A stretch of DNA of 64,000 bases from Dendrophyllia cribrosa (lineage: Eukaryota; Cnidaria; Anthozoa; Scleractinia; Dendrophylliidae): contig JAJLRJ010000005.1 in assembly GCA_024195265.1 (NCBI GenBank), positions 19,152,036 to 19,216,035 of the forward strand. Reading direction: 5' to 3'. The notes under the pieces were generated by a model that saw only the letters and a program-made list of their open reading frames with translations, was not told where the DNA came from and did no database searches. The position numbers and the translations under genes are program-made. Shown here in pieces: positions 58,701 to 61,700 of this stretch (the first letter of the stretch is position 1; every line of letters starts with the position of its first letter).

Positions 58701-61700
58701 CATTATTTTGCAAAAGGAGATTTAGGATATTTTTTTAAATTGTGAATGTGGACACTAAAGCTGTAAACGAACCAATGTGGAATGTGGACACTAAAGTTGT
58801 AAACGAACCAACCTTTAATATAACAAGTGCGTTCTCCATAGAAAGATCATCAGAAGGCAGTCCCTCGGCCTTCCACCCAAGCTGCTCACTCTCTGTACTC
58901 ATGAACCTTCTAAAGTCAAATCCACGAAGCCCGGCTGCCTCGCACCATTTGGCCATGGTAGCCTTCCTCACGTCTTCAGGGGCACTGCTCAGGTAAGTAA
59001 TAAAACCAGCGGCTACCTGAGCCCGCCTGGGGAGTTGCTCCAGTTCAGCGGTCAGCTCGTGGACCTGCTTAGCAGACACGAGTATTTAGTAACGTGATTT
59101 TCCTTTAAGAATCAATATTTCATATGAAATAAACAAGGTACTCGTGCGCTGTGTCATTGGATAAAACGTACAAGCTATGACTATACAAAAATATATAAAA
59201 GAAAAGAAAGAAAAGGAAAAGGAAATTAAAAGGAAAACTTGCTTTCTTTTTTCCATCGAGTTATGGAAACTTTCACGAAAGCCGCTATGGAAAATGCACT
59301 TTTTTCATATCATTCCACAGCGTTGAGTAGACAAAACTCGATGGAAACAGAGAAGAGTTCCTATTTCCTAAACCCTAACCTGATATATCCCTTAGCAGCT
59401 TATAAACAGTCGCAAAGCGAGGCATGCTTAAAAATCCATTCACAAACAAGGCTGTTGTCTAATTTTTCTGACATTTTGGCTTTGTGGGCTGCATGGAATT
59501 TTTCTTAGGCAACAGCCTTACGTACATATCAAAATAAGTTTTAATTGCAAGTGAATAGAAACTAATACTCTTGTTAAAGACTACAATAGGCGACAAAAAT
59601 AGTTGACACACTGTATAACAAAAACGGTTTTCGTGCCATATTTATCACTGTATCTTTCCATTCACTACACTCTGCCGCATTAACCCCCGTTCCCCAATCC
59701 AATGTTGTAGGATTGTAGCGACAGACCTGACTAAACGATACACAACATTGTCTGGGGAGGGGGGGGGGGGGGGGGGGGGTTGGGGTTTTGAATAAGGGGG
59801 GTGGGGTTGAAATGCCTCTCGTCCCGAAAAAAATTGGGTTCGAAATGACAATGTGTCAACAATATTGTCGCCTATTGTAGCTTCCTTCGCAGGCAACTCA
59901 TAGGAGAGATTAGGAGAAAATTGGGCGAAGCCTGAGAAGAGCGTGGGCGCGGTATCTCGTCCCCAGTGCTCGTCTTCTTCTATAGTCTCTCCAGTCCTCC
60001 CAAGCCAGAGTTGCCTGCAGAGGAGACTAATTAAAGACTTGGTCACGCTTTGAGCCTTATGGCAACTTGAAAATTGCATTTTGTGTGAGCATGCCATGAT
60101 AGCAATGCTGCGCCGTACCTGCCCTGACCATCTGTTGAACTCGCCTTCCAGTTTAGATACAAGTGTCTCAGCTGCTGGGATGGTCTCCTGTGCCTTGTCA
60201 AGTTCCATCTTCAGCTGTGTCGCCTCCTGAGTCCGCAACTCAAATCTAATCAACAAGAAAACACAGAAGTGACCCAGGACTGTTTACAAGGTGGGGGAAT
60301 CATAGCAAAAGGGCAAGTGGGTTTTACTAGTAAAAGTGTTGCCATGGAAAAATGTGGTAAGGTGTTGTGTAAGCGCCAGTATCGATCCGTGCGTGATGAT
60401 AATGATCATGAAAAGAACAGATATCATGTCAGTTAACAAGACCAAAACAATTTACACACAATGACGCTTTTTCTTCCATTTACTAAGTCAAAGCGATTTT
60501 CAGTTGCCAAACTACTGTGGAAGCATTTACTATAAAATGCTTGCAACAATCATTATAACGACCAAATTTAAAATACTTTTTTCGGTCGATGAACAACCAG
60601 GGTTAATTACGAAAAAGTGGAAGAGTTTTCATTAAATTAGTCCATGTACCGACTACCCTGCTTTACATGAGAACAAGGGTAATCTGAATTTCTTTATATG
60701 TTTTCTCAAGACGACATTGAATGGGGCAAGACTTTTTACCAGAAGGAGACTGTCGGTATAAGCGTACGTTCATACCTCTTTCTCATCTCGGCCACTTCTC
60801 TGTCTACTTTGTCCAAGGCGTTTCCTAGCTTTACGAGTCTTTGTTGAGACTCGGCGAGATTCCTGGATTCAAAGACGAAAATAGAATTAAGATAATTAGA
60901 TAAAACGACGGGATGGGTCGCTCAGGAATATACTTGGCACTCTAGAAAAAGATGCTAAAAAAAAGTAAAGGAGTAACATCTACGGAGCTCGTGCGTTTTG
61001 GTAGATCTAGTAAGAGTTCTTCAATCACAGTTACAACGCTTCAATTGGCTTAATCAGAGGCAAACAATTCTAACGTTTCTAAGGTTTAGCACATCTTCTT
61101 TGAGGTAATCAAGCAACATCATTCTTGACATAATTAAATGTTCACTTTTAAAAATCCATAGCTCCGAATGGAGAATTGGTCAAATGAGAGGTTGCAACAA
61201 CAGTCAAATAACAACATTTAACCCTAAATCACAACGCAGTACTAGCACTTTTATTTAATCAGGAAAGTCCAAAGGCAGACGTGTGTGCCCATTAAAAGGC
61301 TGATTGGTAATTAAGCCCACGTATACACAATACTGTCATTCAGCAGAGGTAATCGGGTTTAATTTGTCATTTGACGATGGCACTTACTTCTCCAGTTGAG
61401 CCTGCTCGTTTTCCAGGGGTTCAATCTTCTCCAGAACCACAGAGAATTTCACGTTAGCCACCACCCAGGCGGCCAGTGGAGCGGCGGCTACACTAGCTCG
61501 CTTGGCAGTCTACAAAGAGAAGAATTGCAGACCATCATTGTAAATTGTGAGGGTGAGGTGGTCTGTTGGTTAGCGTGTCCGACATCAACCAGAAAGTCGG
61601 TGGTTGAAATCCTGGTCTCTGTCATGGAGTTGTTTCCTTAGGCAAGAGACTTTAACCCTTTCACTCCCAGAGTCAATTATGGAGACATGTAGTGTAGTTC